64,000 nucleotides of DNA from Bacillus sp. DTU_2020_1000418_1_SI_GHA_SEK_038 (GTDB lineage Bacteria; Bacillota; Bacilli; Bacillales; Cytobacillaceae): assembly GCF_032341175.1 (NCBI RefSeq), contig NZ_CP135435.1:2170001-2234000 (forward strand), read 5' to 3'. Shown here piece after piece: positions 63,981 through 64,000 of this stretch. Numbering within the stretch: position 1 is the stretch's first letter; every line of letters starts with the position of its first letter. The position numbers and the translations under genes are program-made. Under the pieces are notes generated by a model. It searched no databases, had not been told where the DNA came from, and saw only the letters and a list, made by a program, of their open reading frames with translations.

Positions 63981-64000
63981 AGTATTCCCTACTTTCTAAA

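Overview
The window comes from the chromosome of a spore-forming, low-GC Gram-positive bacterium of the family Bacillaceae. Signs are sspH, a gerK-ordered germinant receptor operon, a sporulenol synthase (sqhC), the des-desK-desR cold-shock module, AAGGAGG-type ribosome binding sites and frequent TTG/GTG starts. I cannot name genus or species from sequence alone.

Left accessory region (1-16.4 kb). It opens with a CRISPR type III-like remnant: a CARF-domain protein cut by the window edge, cas6, and upstream of them a promoter and leader followed by one 36-nt repeat. A decayed tyrosine recombinase comes next. Then a nine-gene minus-strand operon (14.0 to 2.8 kb) encodes, in transcription order, a membrane protein, an unknown 159-aa protein, a coiled-coil membrane protein, two small unknowns, a Ycf46-like AAA+ ATPase, a zinc-ribbon membrane protein, a HerA/DUF87 ATPase and an 801-aa acidic protein ending in a zinc metallopeptidase domain. 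I do not recognise this as a described system; it is the best candidate for something new. The stretch ends with gene-poor DNA, a GNAT acetyltransferase and a frameshifted homing-endonuclease-like remnant.

Signalling operon (24.7-17.9 kb, minus). A DUF2085 membrane protein, a membrane PP2C phosphatase, a secreted or anchored trypsin-like protease with a cytoplasmic FHA domain, a soluble PP2C, a zinc-ribbon/Ser-Thr kinase/PASTA/TPR membrane kinase, and a zinc-ribbon/FHA protein. This is a self-contained phosphothreonine circuit. Before it lie a 2-hydroxyacid dehydrogenase and sspH.

Middle (24.7-45.5 kb). Small membrane proteins, a PAP2 phosphatase, an amino-acid-oxidase-like FAD enzyme, gerKA-KC-KB, a HAD hydrolase, a DUF438/hemerythrin/PAS protein, then the RDD/DUF95/DUF58/MoxR/DUF4350/DUF4129 membrane cluster, sqhC, a DUF2515 gene, a CBO0543-type membrane protein and a rhodanese.

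Right part (45.5-64 kb). A PLP dehydratase with RidA, an SsuABC-type ABC importer, and a TPP-riboswitch operon tenA-thiZ-thiX-thiY-thiW-thiD-thiM-thiE that imports and salvages thiamine precursors. Then come a branched-chain aminotransferase, desR-desK-des, a divergent small unknown gene, a DUF1002 secreted protein, an unknown 196-aa protein and a DEAD-box RNA helicase.
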